DNA of 64,000 nucleotides, from positions 26,267,517-26,331,516 of the forward strand of contig NC_084587.1 of NCBI RefSeq assembly GCF_033807715.1, read 5' to 3'. Made by a program: the position numbers and the translations under genes. Position 1 is the stretch's first letter. The number at the start of each line of letters is the position of its first letter. Source of the stretch: Cololabis saira (Eukaryota; Chordata; Actinopteri; Beloniformes; Belonidae). Below are positions 1 to 14,700 of this stretch, piece after piece. A model generated the notes under the pieces. It saw only the letters and a list, made by a program, of their open reading frames with translations, was not told the DNA's origin and ran no database searches.

Positions 1-22
1 AATAATAATAATAATAATAATG
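1..22. repeat. (AAT)n microsatellite at the window edge
   Basis: The window opens with about seven AAT units, so the array may continue outside the window. Confidence 0.8.
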
Positions 23-964
23 AAAAAATGACATATCACATACACAAAAGCAAAGAGAAAAACAATAAACCCTACATCACGTGTTTTCAAACATGAATCT
101 ACAATATTTCAGAATCAGCTTTATTGGCCAAGTTTGAACATTGCCCGACAAGGAATTTGACTCCAGTTATTTCGCTAACTGTACCCAGATTTAAAAGTAG
201 CAACAGTAAATAACAAATGTACAGTAAATAAACAATGATTCCAGCACGCTGCAGCTTTTGGAGGAAGTAGAGTTGCTGGTTGGCCATCCTGACCAGGCAG
301 GAAGTGTTGCAGCTCCAGGTGAGGTCCTCGGTTTCCTGGGTCCTCTGAATTGGACATGCATCTGGTTGTTGTATGTACAGCTTAAGATGCATGTCCTACG
401 CCCCTCTGCTTGGGCTGCTTCTCCCATGACCCGACCTTGAATCTGTGGACGTTAATGGATGGAAGCAGGCAAGCAGGGAAAAGTATACAGCAGCAGGTGT
501 CAGCAATATATTGACTCACTTGCTATGGAAGTTTCCAAGTATTACTTCCTGTGTTCCCACATGTGCTCAGATGGATGTCATCTACAATTTATTTTACAGG
601 CAGTTGGCTGTGTAAAGTTGTATGTTCAATGTGTTTGTGAAAGAACTTTGCTTGCCAGCATCAACTCCTCTTAATGGTGACCCACAAATTCCAGGATGAA
701 TAAAAATAGTTTAAGCTAGTGTTTTGTACTGTTGAAACCACTGAGAATATCACTCTTATGTGTAATTCCTCCTTTAGGTCTAAGGAGCATTTTAAAGCAC
801 TGCCAAAAGTTAATCTGCTGTTGAAATTAAATGATAATAAAAAATATATAAATGAGTGTTTGTTTAAATCAAATTTCATATCAAGTCATTACATTTGAGC
901 CACCAGTAGTATTTTTGGTTTTATAACTCCAAATGTATGGGTTACGCAATTATTCAAATTATAC
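23..964. other. Intergenic sequence, no gene seen
   Basis: No exon-like or conserved coding sequence is visible. The part around 116-330 resembles dispersed fish repeat sequence, but I cannot name the family. The short ORFs here have no recognisable domain and lie in AT-rich DNA. Confidence 0.5.
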
Positions 965-1139
965 ATATTTTCAATTATTTCTTTTTTTTTATACTTTATT
1001 TTTCCATAATGTGCCACACCATAGTGACATTCAGTATAACAATAATAAAAAAACAACTAAAATACATATAGACATAAGACAGACACCAACCTCAACATAT
1101 ACACAAAAAGGAAAAAAATATTTTTTGTTATGAGTTTAA

Positions 1140-2098
1140 AGGGATTGTGACATGAAAAACACATTTTTCTTGATTTTTTGTGTTTTGTTGGTTGTCTTGA
1201 CATCAATTACACCCAAAAAACAACGAACTTTTAACATTCAGTGTATTGTGTGCTTTCTGGGATTTTCCGCATAACTGTGCAAAAATGGCTCATCTGGTTT
1301 GCTGGCGGATCGTTACGTATGGATCCGCTAAATCACCGCCCCCTCCACCCAGCTCCCTGCCTCCTCTCCTCTCCAGCGCACCATAAAGGCTGATTTATGG
1401 TTCCGCGTTACACCGACGCAGAGCCTACGGCGTAGGGTTACGCGGCGACGCGCACTGTACGCTGAACCCTACGGCGTAGGCTCTGCGTCGATTTAACGCG
1501 GAACCATAAATCAGGCTTAACACGGAGCTGTTTAGAGCCTCTTCTGTTGTCATCACCGGAGGACAACTGCTAAAAAGACCCGCGGCCACTGACTGGACTT
1601 AAGATAAGGGGAGTAGGGGACACTGCTGCTTGCATGCCTTTATTTTTATGATTGTTTGCGGTGGACTGCCGCCGTGCTGCTTTTCCGTGCATGCTTCGCC
1701 TGTCGCTCCCGGCTTAACTCTATGACGCCGCTGTTAGAAGTCCGGTTCGGTGTGCGCACGGACTTCATCCCCGGGCTGTAGTCGCCCTGTCTGGGCTGTG
1801 TGTGTGGGTGTTTGTGGTGTGCGCGCGTGTGTGTGGAGCCCATGGTGTGGAGACGCCGGCAGAAGTGTGTAGCAGTTGGTTGGAGGAGGAGGTTTGGAGG
1901 AGGAGCGGGGCAATGATTGACAGGAAAGGGGGAAGAGGAAGCGTTTTTCACGGCGCAAAAAAACGCTGTAATAAAAAGCCAGGAATGGAGTACTAGAGTA
2001 AAGTTTTTCTTGTTAAAACCTTTTAGACACATTTGAGGGATGTTGGCCAAGACTTTTAATAGTGTTAAAAGCATTTTAAAAATGATGTCACAATACCT
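1140..2098. mobile_element. T2/Kolobok-type non-autonomous transposon (TTAA target duplication)
   Basis: TTAA is present at both edges (1136-1139 and 2099-2102). The inner ends are inverted repeats: the left begins AGGGATTGTGACATG and the right end, reverse-complemented, begins AGGTATTGTGACATC. TTAA followed by AGGRR is the known terminal signature of T2/Kolobok MITEs. There is no transposase. The GC-rich interior holds a Harbinger-type MITE at 1387-1517. It sits inside the L1 insertion, so it is the younger of the two. Confidence 0.75.
1387..1517. mobile_element. PIF/Harbinger-type palindromic MITE
   Basis: A 131-bp near-palindrome starts AGGCTGATTTATGG and ends CCATAAATCAGGCT. It is flanked by TAA on each side (1384-1386, 1518-1520), the 3-bp target duplication of PIF/Harbinger. 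Each arm holds the string gacgcagagcctacg. Remnants of the same family lie at 10865-10943 and, more diverged, near 44700-44738. Confidence 0.8.
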
Positions 2099-2185
2099 TT
2101 AAGAGCTGTTATTCTTAAAATTCTTATAAGGTACTTATTTTCAGTTTTAACTATCTCTTTTGGCATTTTCTCTAACAAAGCAAAC

Positions 2186-3597
2186 TCATAATCGATATTG
2201 AAGTCCAATTTCAAAATACAACAGATTTCTTATAATACTTGACCAATACGTTTTCAAAATAGGACAGGACCAGAAGATGTGACTATAATCAGCATGGTTT
2301 TCACCACAATACCGCCAACATTTTGATGTTGCTGATTGCTGGAATGTAGCTTGGTGGACAGGTGTTAAAAAATATCTCATCTGAATCTTCCATGCATATT
2401 CTCGCCAAAACAGAGATGCAGTTGTTTTATTTGAGGATAAGATTGTATCCTCCCAATCGGGTTTAGATAAAATAAGATCAAGTTCTTGTTGCCATCTTTT
2501 TTTTTTGTCTCAGTTCTTCTGGTTCGTCATCACTTTCTAAGATATTACATAGTACAGAGATATGATGTTTAACATTCATATAATTCTTGACTAAAAATCG
2601 AATCAAAGGATGAAAGTTTCTAATTGTTTTCTTCTGTATATCACTGTTTTCCAGATAACTTCTAACTTGTAAATAACCGAATAAATGAGAGGATGACAGA
2701 CCATATTCTTGTTGTAATAATGTAAATTCCACGATACCTTTTTTATCTATTAACTGTCCGAATATACTCAATCCTTTTTTGTTCCAAATTTTAAATACAC
2801 CCACTTCCTTGTTCGGTCTAAAGTCAGGATCTTTACCTATTTCTCTCAATACTAACAGATCATTTTGGATCTTTAGGTCTCTCCTTACTTTATTCCAAGC
2901 AGTAAGTGTATTTTGAAATCATTTATTGTCTATTTTTTGTTTGCTTGTTTTTGCTAAGAATGGCAGAAGTTTCCCCATCTCTCTGCTTTGAAACAGTTCT
3001 ATAGACCTCCATTTTGCTTTTATATCATCATTTAGTAATGTTTGTAATGCCTGTATTTGGGCTGCATAATAATAATTCTGCAAATTTGGGAGAGCCAGCC
3101 CCCCAAATCTTTTGGCCAATTTAAGTGCTTTCATTTTAACCCTTGGATTTTTACTGTTCCATATACATTTAATTAACATTCGATCCCAAAATCTAAACGT
3201 AACTGGACTAACATATAGGGGTAATTTCTTAAATAGGAATAAAAGTCTAGGAAGTATATTCATCCTGATAGTACCAATCTTTCCAAATAACGACAAAGGG
3301 ACTAAACTCCATCTATTTAGATCCTGTTTGATTCTTATTTCAAGTTTATCATAGTTACACTTATATAATTGTTCTATACTCCTAGGTATTTCTACGCCTA
3401 AATATTTAATTTTCTCTCTATCCCATTTCCATGGGAATCCATTTTTTAGCTCTATAGGTTCTCCTAAGCTAATCGATTCACATTTTTGCATATTCAATTT
3501 ATACTAAGATACTGTACTATAATCATTAATATTAGTCACTAGAGCTGGAAGAGTTCTTTTATAATTTAGTTAAGTATAAAATGACGTCGTCCGCATA
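2186..3597 (-). pseudogene. L1/Tx1-type LINE ORF2 C-terminal half (broken)
   Basis: Minus-strand reading gives the YADD catalytic motif of LINE reverse transcriptase at 3586-3597. The longest open stretch (2919-3497) has the post-RT segment with KYLGVEI and the WNSKNPRVK / GGLALPNLQNYYYAAQ region typical of L1/Tx1 ORF2. Further segments at 2478-2849 and 2186-2380 follow; the last has a cysteine-histidine knuckle (CWRYCGENH...C). The segments are separated by frameshifts and stops, so the ORF is dead. Family assignment is from recalled motif patterns. Confidence 0.85.
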
Positions 3598-3611
3598 TTT
3601 TCAATTATTTC

Positions 3612-4777
3612 ATCAGTAAAGGACCCCTATAATGTGTACTTGATCTGTATTTACTGTACCTGTTTGTATCTCAAAACATCTTTTAGACTTGAACATTGTA
3701 ACACCTATACTTTCAAGTACTTGACAGTCCAAGTTGACCAGCAATAGTAATATGATTTATACTTGCTTAAGATGTATTCTGGACAAATGATTAAGATCCT
3801 AAACTGAATACCAGGATTTTATGAGGAACTTCTATAAAATTGTATCAAGTGCAGCGACCTGGACTCAGATCACATTTGTTGGCTTCCTTGTATTGCCAAA
3901 AAAACACAGTGAAGCAGTAAATCAGTGAAGTCTTTTATTGACTTTAAAAAGTTTAACTTCAGTGTGCATGATGCTGTTGTCATGTAATTTCTTGTGTGAT
4001 TCTATTGATCACAACAACCTTGAATGTGCTCCTGAATGCTGTTGCTGCCATGGTAACGTTTCAGGATTCTCTCTCTGTCTGCTGTTTTGATGATGTACAG
4101 CATGTCTGTTTTAGTTGTCTGTCTGGCCCAGTCATTGTCTGTAATACAGTTTATGCATGTACAGTCACGCACAGGAACATCTTGATATTCTTTCAGTACA
4201 GGGAGTAAATTATTTTTGACAAACTGATGTGGCTCAGAATTTTGCTTTGTTTGCCCATCCAAGCAAGGACAGACTCCTGAAAAGTTGCTATGACGGACAG
4301 AGACACCTTGAGATGTTCTGAGCAACACAAAGGAGCAACACGACCTAAAGAAACAAAATTAATTTCAATGTTTATATAAAATATCTATATGATTTAAACA
4401 GAGACAGAGTGACAAAATCCTAATGGCATATATGCATAGTTGTGTATTCATTCACACTTACACACAAAAATGTAGACAGTGTGACATAGATATGGTGGGC
4501 TCTAGTATATTTAATGGGGTATTCATTCTCAGGATGTTTAATGCATTATAAAAAGGATGGGATAGAAATTTAGGACCACATCAGGTGTAAAAGTAGTGTC
4601 TTTAATTTCTTTGTAATTCTTATTACCATGGACAGCTCCTCCTTTCTGTTTCTCGGCATGATTCCTTTACATTCCACATTCATTTGCATGCAGATTACAG
4701 ATATATTTACAGAAACTCAGCAGAATAACAAACAAATAAGAAAAATATTGTATCTCAAAACTGTGTTTTTGTTCACT
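3612..4777. other. 3' intergenic region of cacng3, no confident gene
   Basis: No conserved exon is recognised. One 108-codon ORF (minus, 4002-4328) is cysteine-rich, and its first codons follow a possible splice acceptor (TTTCTTTAG near 4350). It has no family match I can name and carries no introns or neighbouring exons that would make it a gene. It may be 3' UTR or a repeat. Confidence 0.4.
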
Positions 4778-4783
4778 TTTATT
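4778..4783 (-). terminator. Candidate polyadenylation signal (AATAAA) for cacng3
   Basis: TTTATT on the plus strand is AATAAA in the sense direction of cacng3, about 130 bp after its stop codon. This gives a very short 3' UTR, so a more distal site is also possible. Confidence 0.3.
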
Positions 4784-4909
4784 TTTCTCTGAGTTTGACA
4801 ATATCAAGTCAAACAGAACAATGGTTTGAAACCTACACACTGAGAGCATTTCTGTTTTCTCACTGATGTTCTCATCCTCCTTTATGTCAATGCTGCAGTT
4901 CTGCTCCTT

Positions 4910-10460
<5,551 letters not shown>

Positions 10461-11033
10461 ATCGGCCTCCGCTTCCCCCTCACAACCGAGGAGTCCACCA
10501 AAGACGGACACTTGTGGGATTTAAAAAGTGCGGAGAAGTTATCCCGGGCGTCTTATCTTCGCAGGTGTGGTTCCAGTCGGCTGAATAAAGCACATCGTTT
10601 AAGCGCATTATCCTCTGATGTCTGTGCAAAAGTCATAAGGCTGGATGAGGCGCGCATTACCCGCATCAAACTTTGACCAAAAATATGGAGGAGGCGCACA
10701 CTGTGGGTTTGCTGTTTTGTCAGAAGAACGATGGACAGAGGAGAAAGCAAGAAGAAAGTCGAAGAAAACTCCACCAGCCGCAGTTGTTTGGACACGTTCT
10801 AGTCTGCTGTAGCTTGACACTGTGTGCCACGATAACCCCGCCTGCTACAGTGGGTCAGACCTTAAGGCTGATTTATGGTTCCGCGTTACACCAACGCAGA
10901 GCCTACGGCGTAGGCTTTGCGTCGATTTAATGCGGAACCATAGAGCTGTCCATATCCGACTAGTCCTCCAGTTCAGCACCATGGAGAGCAACACGGACAC
11001 GGGAGATAAACGTAAAGGCGCTGCTTACGAAGT
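10461..11033. other. cacng3 upstream region
   Basis: This should hold the cacng3 5' UTR and promoter, but I see no TATA box or initiator I can defend. It contains a Harbinger-type MITE remnant at 10865-10943, so the 5'-flanking DNA has been altered by insertion. Confidence 0.4.
10865..10943. mobile_element. Harbinger-type MITE remnant, same family as 1387-1517
   Basis: Begins aggctgatttatggttccgc and ends with the inverse, gcggaaccata, then diverges. The middle keeps gcagagcctacggcgtagg. It lies about 400 bp upstream of the cacng3 start codon. Confidence 0.75.
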
Positions 11034-11041
11034 GTTGCACT

Positions 11042-11737
11042 CAGGGGCGAAAATCCCGGGGGGGACAGGGGGGACAAGTCCCCCCCATTAGTAAAGCTGC
11101 CCCCCCCTAGAATAATTTGAGACAGAATTAATAATTTTGGAACAATGCAGTAGTATTTAGTAGTGATGCACCAAAATGAAAATTTGTGACCAAAACCAAA
11201 ATCGAAAATAATAATAAACAGTAAAATCTCATTACACTTAAAACAAGAGTCATCGCCAGAAAAAATAACTTGTTATTTGACAATTTTCACCTGTTTCAAG
11301 TAAATTTTCACTTGAAGTAAGTAGAAAAATCTGCCAGTGCGACAAGATTTATCTTATAAGCAAAACAATCTTGTTCCACTGGCAGATTTTTCTACTTATT
11401 TTAAGTGAAAATCTACTTGAAACAGGTGAAAATTGTTGTTTTTTTCCAGTGGTGAGTCTTGTTTGAAGTGTAATGAGATTTTTTTTTAACTAAAAATGAG
11501 ACATTTTAACTAGAAATAAGACAAATATTCTTGTTAAGATTTTGGGTTTTTGCAGTGTATTATGTCAGATGTGCTGTATTATTGCCACCTTCCACCTAAT
11601 ACCATTGTTTTGTATTACTCTAAGAAAGGTCTTCTGCCTGTTTGCGAGATAGAGTTGAAAATGTCAAAATGCTGCATTAAAGGAAGGCTAAAAGGTTTAT
11701 TGTCCCCCCCAACTATGAAACGGGATTTTCGCCCCTG
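11042..11737. mobile_element. Non-autonomous hAT element with 8-bp target duplication
   Basis: The terminal inverted repeat CAGGGGCGAAAATCCCG (left) is answered by CGGGATTTTCGCCCCTG (right). GTTGCACT is duplicated exactly at 11034-11041 and 11738-11745. An 8-bp duplication and CAGGGG ends define hAT. It has no transposase, and its interior carries a nested palindromic element (11224-11482). Confidence 0.88.
11224..11482. repeat. Long imperfect palindrome nested in the hAT element
   Basis: The arms at 11224-11339 and 11377-11482 are reverse complements of one another, starting aaaatctcattacactt and ending aagtgtaatgagatttt, with a spacer of about 37 bp. The sequence would fold into a long hairpin. 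It looks like a second MITE. Around it (from about 11155) is wording typical of another hAT end (tagtgatgcacc). Confidence 0.8.
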
Positions 11738-12012
11738 GTTGCACTATTTAAAAAAAAAAAAATGTTTTTAACCCAAAACAAAACTTAAATGTCCCTATAC
11801 TGCAGCAAAGTTACTGTGATCATTCCACATTCAAACTAGTCCCCAGATGTGTTTAAATTATATTTCAATGTCCTCCAAAGTAAAAAAAAAAAAAGGAAAA
11901 ACAGACCTCTGTGCCTTTTATGTAGCATATAGTTAAATTCTTCATAGCAGCTCAACAATAAATATACAATAGAAGAAACCCAAAGCGAATGTTAGTTATA
12001 ACATTTTGGGGG

Positions 12013-12352
12013 TGTCAGGGTTTGACACTTCCCCCCAGTTTGAGTTTTAGTTCTGTCCCTCCTGTTTCCCCTTTGCCCTGATTGTGTCTGCACCTGTGTC
12101 TCGTCGTGTCTCGTTATCCCCTGTGTATATCTGGTCTTGTCATTCCTTTGTTGCCTGTCGGTCCGTACTGTTTGTTCCCTCCATGTACTCCTGGTTTTCG
12201 ATCCCTGTATACGTGAGTTGTTTTTGATCCTGCTCTGCAGCATTTTAGTTTGGCTTTTTTGTGGAATAAATCCTTCTGTTTTTTGAGAACTCCTGCCTCC
12301 AGCCTCCCTCTCTCTCCTTGCGTTTGGGTCCTCAACACCACGCCTTGTGACA
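12013..12352 (+). repeat. 5' LTR (340 bp)
   Basis: TG...CA termini. A TATA-like stretch (gtgtatatctgg) lies near 12121-12132 and AATAAA at 12265-12270, the usual order for promoter and poly-A signal in an LTR. The bases after it (GAACGGACCGACC) do not look like a standard tRNA primer site starting TGG. A self-primed element of the Tf1/sushi type is possible. Confidence 0.92.
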
Positions 12353-12368
12353 GAACGGACCGACCAGC

Positions 12369-13529
12369 ATGGACCCAGCAGGAAAGAGTGCATCGGCCCC
12401 TGCTCCGGTGATGGTCCCGGACCCCCCACAGCCTGCGCCTCGGACCCGGGTACCCCCGCAGCCTGCGCCTCGGACCCAGGTACCCCCGCAGCCTGCGCCT
12501 CGGACCCAGGTACCCCCGCAGCCAGCGCCACGGACCCGGGTCCCCACTCGGGCAGCTCCGGGGATCCTCTGCCCCCCGACGCCGGCTCCCCGCATCCTGT
12601 CTGCCCCTGTTCCGGCTCCCCGCATCCTGTCTGCCCCTGTTCCGGCGCCCCGCAGCCTGTCTGCCCCTGTTCCGGCGCCCCGCATCCTGTCTGCCCCTGT
12701 TCCGGCGCCCCGCAGCCTGTCTGCCCCTGTTCCGGCGCCCCGCATCCTGTCTGCCCCTGTTCCGGCTCCCCGCATCCTGTCTGCCCCTGTTCCGGCGCCC
12801 CGCAGCCTGTCTGCCCCTGTTCCGGCGCCCCGCATCCTGTCTGCCCCTGTTCCGGCGCCCCGCATCCTGTCTGCCCCTGTTCCGGCGCCCCGCATCCTGT
12901 CTGCCCCTGTTCCGGCGCCCCGCAGCCTGTCTGCCCCTGTTCCGGCGCCCCGCAGCCTGTCTGCCCCTGTTCCGGCGCCCCGCAGCCTGTCTGCCCCTGT
13001 TCCGGCGCCCCGCAGCCTGTCTGCCCCTGTTCCGGCGCCCCGCAGCCTGTCTGCCCCTGTTCCGGCGCCCCGCATCCTGTCTGCCCCTGTTCCGGCGCCC
13101 CGCATCCTGTCTGCCCCTGTTCCGGCGCCCCGCATCCTGTCTGCCCCTGTTCCGGCGCCCCGCATCCTGTCTGCCCCTGTTCCTGAGGCGGTCCCGCCGC
13201 CCATCTCGGTTCCTGAGGCGGTCCCGCCGCCCATCTCGGTTCCTGAGGCGGTCCCGCCGCCCATCTCGGTTCCTGAGGCGGTCCCGGATGGATCTGCCCA
13301 GCCCCGAAAACGGCCCTCTGGCCGGTGTGCCTGGCCCCGAGTCTGGTTCCGGTGTTGGGCCCCCAAAATGACTCTCCGGTTGGCCCGGCCCCGTCGGCGT
13401 CCTCCGGAACTCTCTCGCCGGTCTGCCCGGCCTCGAGGACGGCCCCCAGAACTTTGGCCGTGTGGGGCCTGGGCCCCCTCTGCCCGCCCTGGGTGTGGAC
13501 TGTTGGGACATCTGGGATCTGTCCCTTGA
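12369..13529 (+). CDS. 386-residue proline-rich decapeptide-repeat ORF of the LTR element
   Basis: The ATG lies 17 bp after the 5' LTR and the TGA ends next to the purine tract, so the ORF fills the interior. After MDPAGKSASAPAP come about four PQPAPRT(R/Q)VP units, about twenty PAPR(I/S)LSAPV units, about three PEAVPPPISV units, then a unique Arg/Pro-rich tail. MDPA is a start seen in sushi-type gypsy Gag proteins, so this may be a Gag remnant overgrown by repeats, but no capsid domain or zinc knuckle is visible. Because the DNA units are 30 bp, every strand and frame stays open and long antisense ORFs appear; these are shadows. Whether it is translated is unknown. Confidence 0.55.
   Translation: MDPAGKSASAPAPVMVPDPPQPAPRTRVPPQPAPRTQVPPQPAPRTQVPPQPAPRTRVPTRAAPGILCPPTPAPRILSAPVPAPRILSAPVPAPRSLSAPVPAPRILSAPVPAPRSLSAPVPAPRILSAPVPAPRILSAPVPAPRSLSAPVPAPRILSAPVPAPRILSAPVPAPRILSAPVPAPRSLSAPVPAPRSLSAPVPAPRSLSAPVPAPRSLSAPVPAPRSLSAPVPAPRILSAPVPAPRILSAPVPAPRILSAPVPAPRILSAPVPEAVPPPISVPEAVPPPISVPEAVPPPISVPEAVPDGSAQPRKRPSGRCAWPRVWFRCWAPKMTLRLARPRRRPPELSRRSARPRGRPPELWPCGAWAPSARPGCGLLGHLGSVP
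12580..13184 (+). repeat. 30-bp minisatellite, about 20 copies
   Basis: The unit reads cgcatcctgtctgcccctgt then tccggcgccc. Two main variants alternate irregularly, ATC or AGC at one codon (Ile or Ser), with a GCT/GCG change in a few units. A run of five AGC units sits in the middle, flanked by ATC runs. Smaller 30-bp arrays lie on each side (12421-12545 and 13184-13290). Confidence 0.95.
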
Positions 13530-13540
13530 GGGGGGGGTAC
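13528..13540 (+). promoter_or_regulatory. Polypurine tract of the LTR element
   Basis: GAGGGGGGGG then TAC, directly before the TGTCAGGG start of the 3' LTR. This is the expected position for plus-strand DNA priming. Confidence 0.8.
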
Positions 13541-13880
13541 TGTCAGGGTTTGACACTTCCCCCCAGTTTGAGTTTTAGTTCTGTCCCTCCTGTTTCCCCT
13601 TTGCCCTGATTGTGTCTGCACCTGTGTCTCGTCGTGTCTCGTTATCCCCTGTGTATATCTGGTCTTGTCATTCCTTTGTTGCCTGTCGGTCCGTACTGTT
13701 TGTTCCCTCCATGTACTCCTGGTTTTCGATCCCTGTATACGTGAGTTGTTTTTGATCCTGCTCTGCAGCATTTTAGTTTGGCTTTTTTGTGGAATAAATC
13801 CTTCTGTTTTTTGAGAACTCCTGCCTCCAGCCTCCCTCTCTCTCCTTGCGTTTGGGTCCTCAACACCACGCCTTGTGACA
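13541..13880 (+). repeat. 3' LTR (340 bp), identical by eye to the 5' LTR
   Basis: Same length and termini as 12013-12352, with no difference found on reading. AATAAA is at 13793-13798. GGGGG follows directly (13881-13885) and matches the five G before the 5' LTR. Confidence 0.92.
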
Positions 13881-14312
13881 GGGGGATTTTGTTAATGTCT
13901 AAGTTTGTGACAGCAAGCATTAATATGGACTATATTCAGTCCATCCCACCAGTCTTCTGACACCTCTATGGGGATTTTAAAGTACAACTCAAAATTTAAA
14001 AAAAATATGGGCAGGAACTGTAGAAATGTGATTTTAATATTTTACCTGACTTTTATTTCACTATAGAAACTATGACGCTGAGATGCTGTTTGTTTTGCAT
14101 TTCCAGCATCATTTTATTAATCAAAATAAATCTTTTTTTTTTTTTACTTTATGCTTGCAATTCAAAAAAGTTGGGTTACTTAAACTTTGCAGCTTGATAA
14201 TGAAGCTGCCCCTTCTTAAAACACTTAAAAACATATTGTATGTAAAGTGGAGAGAAATTAACTGTTTCAGATGTTATTTGTTTGTTATTTTGCCAGCTAT
14301 CCATTAATTTCC

Positions 14313-14360
<48 letters not shown>

Positions 14361-14459
14361 TTATGAATGTATATAATATAGTCGACTGCATGTATAAGAC
14401 TTTATATTGGTATATTACATATTTATGACCAATCACGATAATTTTATCTATAGTCATAT
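13881..14459. other. Intergenic sequence between the LTR element and the prkcb copy
   Basis: AT-rich, with no exon seen. Contains a mixed TA/CA array at 14312-14360. Confidence 0.6.
14312..14360. repeat. (TA)n(CA)n microsatellite
   Basis: About 11 TA units followed by about 13 CA units. Confidence 0.95.
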
Positions 14460-14553
14460 GTATCTGTAGCAAGACTAGCCATCTGCTGGACTTTTCTTCT
14501 TTCCTTGCTTGTTTTTGTAGATATGGTGGTTGCATCTTCCTGGTGGGATCCCA

Positions 14554-14700
14554 TCACACCTGTATGATAAAGTTAGGGTTTTAAGACAAGCCTTGAAACT
14601 CGTTCTGGTCCAGCTTCATGAAGCCCTTGTCTGTTGGTGTTAGCTCCACCTGCATCTGTGTGAAGTCCTTGTCAAAGTTGCCTACATCTTACCAAGATCA
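14554..14700 (-). pseudogene. Copy A beta-I V5 exon, with stops
   Basis: Reads DVGNFDKDFTQM, VELTPTDKGFM, LDQNEFQGLS then a stop, and NFIIQV at the end. Compared with 31049-31201 it has 6 fewer bases, a Gln codon changed to TAA near the start, and a TAA in place of the Tyr codon of the hydrophobic-motif region. The acceptor is TAG instead of CAG. It is much more diverged than the C2-exon copies. Confidence 0.9.

Larger units (their letters stand above)
965..3611 (-). mobile_element. 5'-truncated L1/Tx1-type LINE with target-site duplication, carrying nested MITEs
   Basis: The same 17-18 bp string (core attttcaattatttc) sits at 964-981 and 3594-3611, as expected of a target-site duplication. 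Directly inside the left copy is a T run (982-990), the reversed poly-A tail of a minus-strand LINE. Directly inside the right copy is reverse-transcriptase coding sequence starting at the YADD motif. The element is therefore a minus-strand insertion truncated within the RT domain. A T2/Kolobok MITE at 1140-2098 inserted later into its 3' region. The family call rests on the ORF2 C-terminus described separately. Confidence 0.82.
12013..13880 (+). mobile_element. Complete, very young non-autonomous LTR retrotransposon
   Basis: Two 340-bp direct repeats (12013-12352, 13541-13880), each starting TGTCAGGG and ending TTGTGACA, flank a 1188-bp interior. The five bases before and after the element are both GGGGG, a 5-bp target duplication. 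A purine tract (13528-13537) immediately precedes the 3' LTR. By eye the two LTRs do not differ, which means recent insertion. There is no protease, reverse transcriptase, RNase H or integrase; the interior is a single repetitive ORF. LTR layout, with AATAAA near the end and a (T)GTATAT promoter-like box, resembles fish Ty3/gypsy LTRs. Mobilisation must have relied on enzymes made elsewhere. Confidence 0.92.

Noticed and set aside
10461..10511. Upstream in-frame ATG extending cacng3 by 17 residues
   Set aside because: TARP proteins begin at MRxC or MGLF; the extension has no counterpart in the family.
12570..13184. Regular repeat array considered as a CRISPR
   Set aside because: The units are contiguous with no unique spacers and lie in a coding ORF of a retroelement in a vertebrate genome.
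12114..13771. Long antisense ORFs of about 480 codons (Arg/Gly-rich repeats) over the LTR element
   Set aside because: They are by-products of a 30-bp repeat, which stays open in several frames. They run into the LTRs, and the sense ORF fits the element boundaries exactly.
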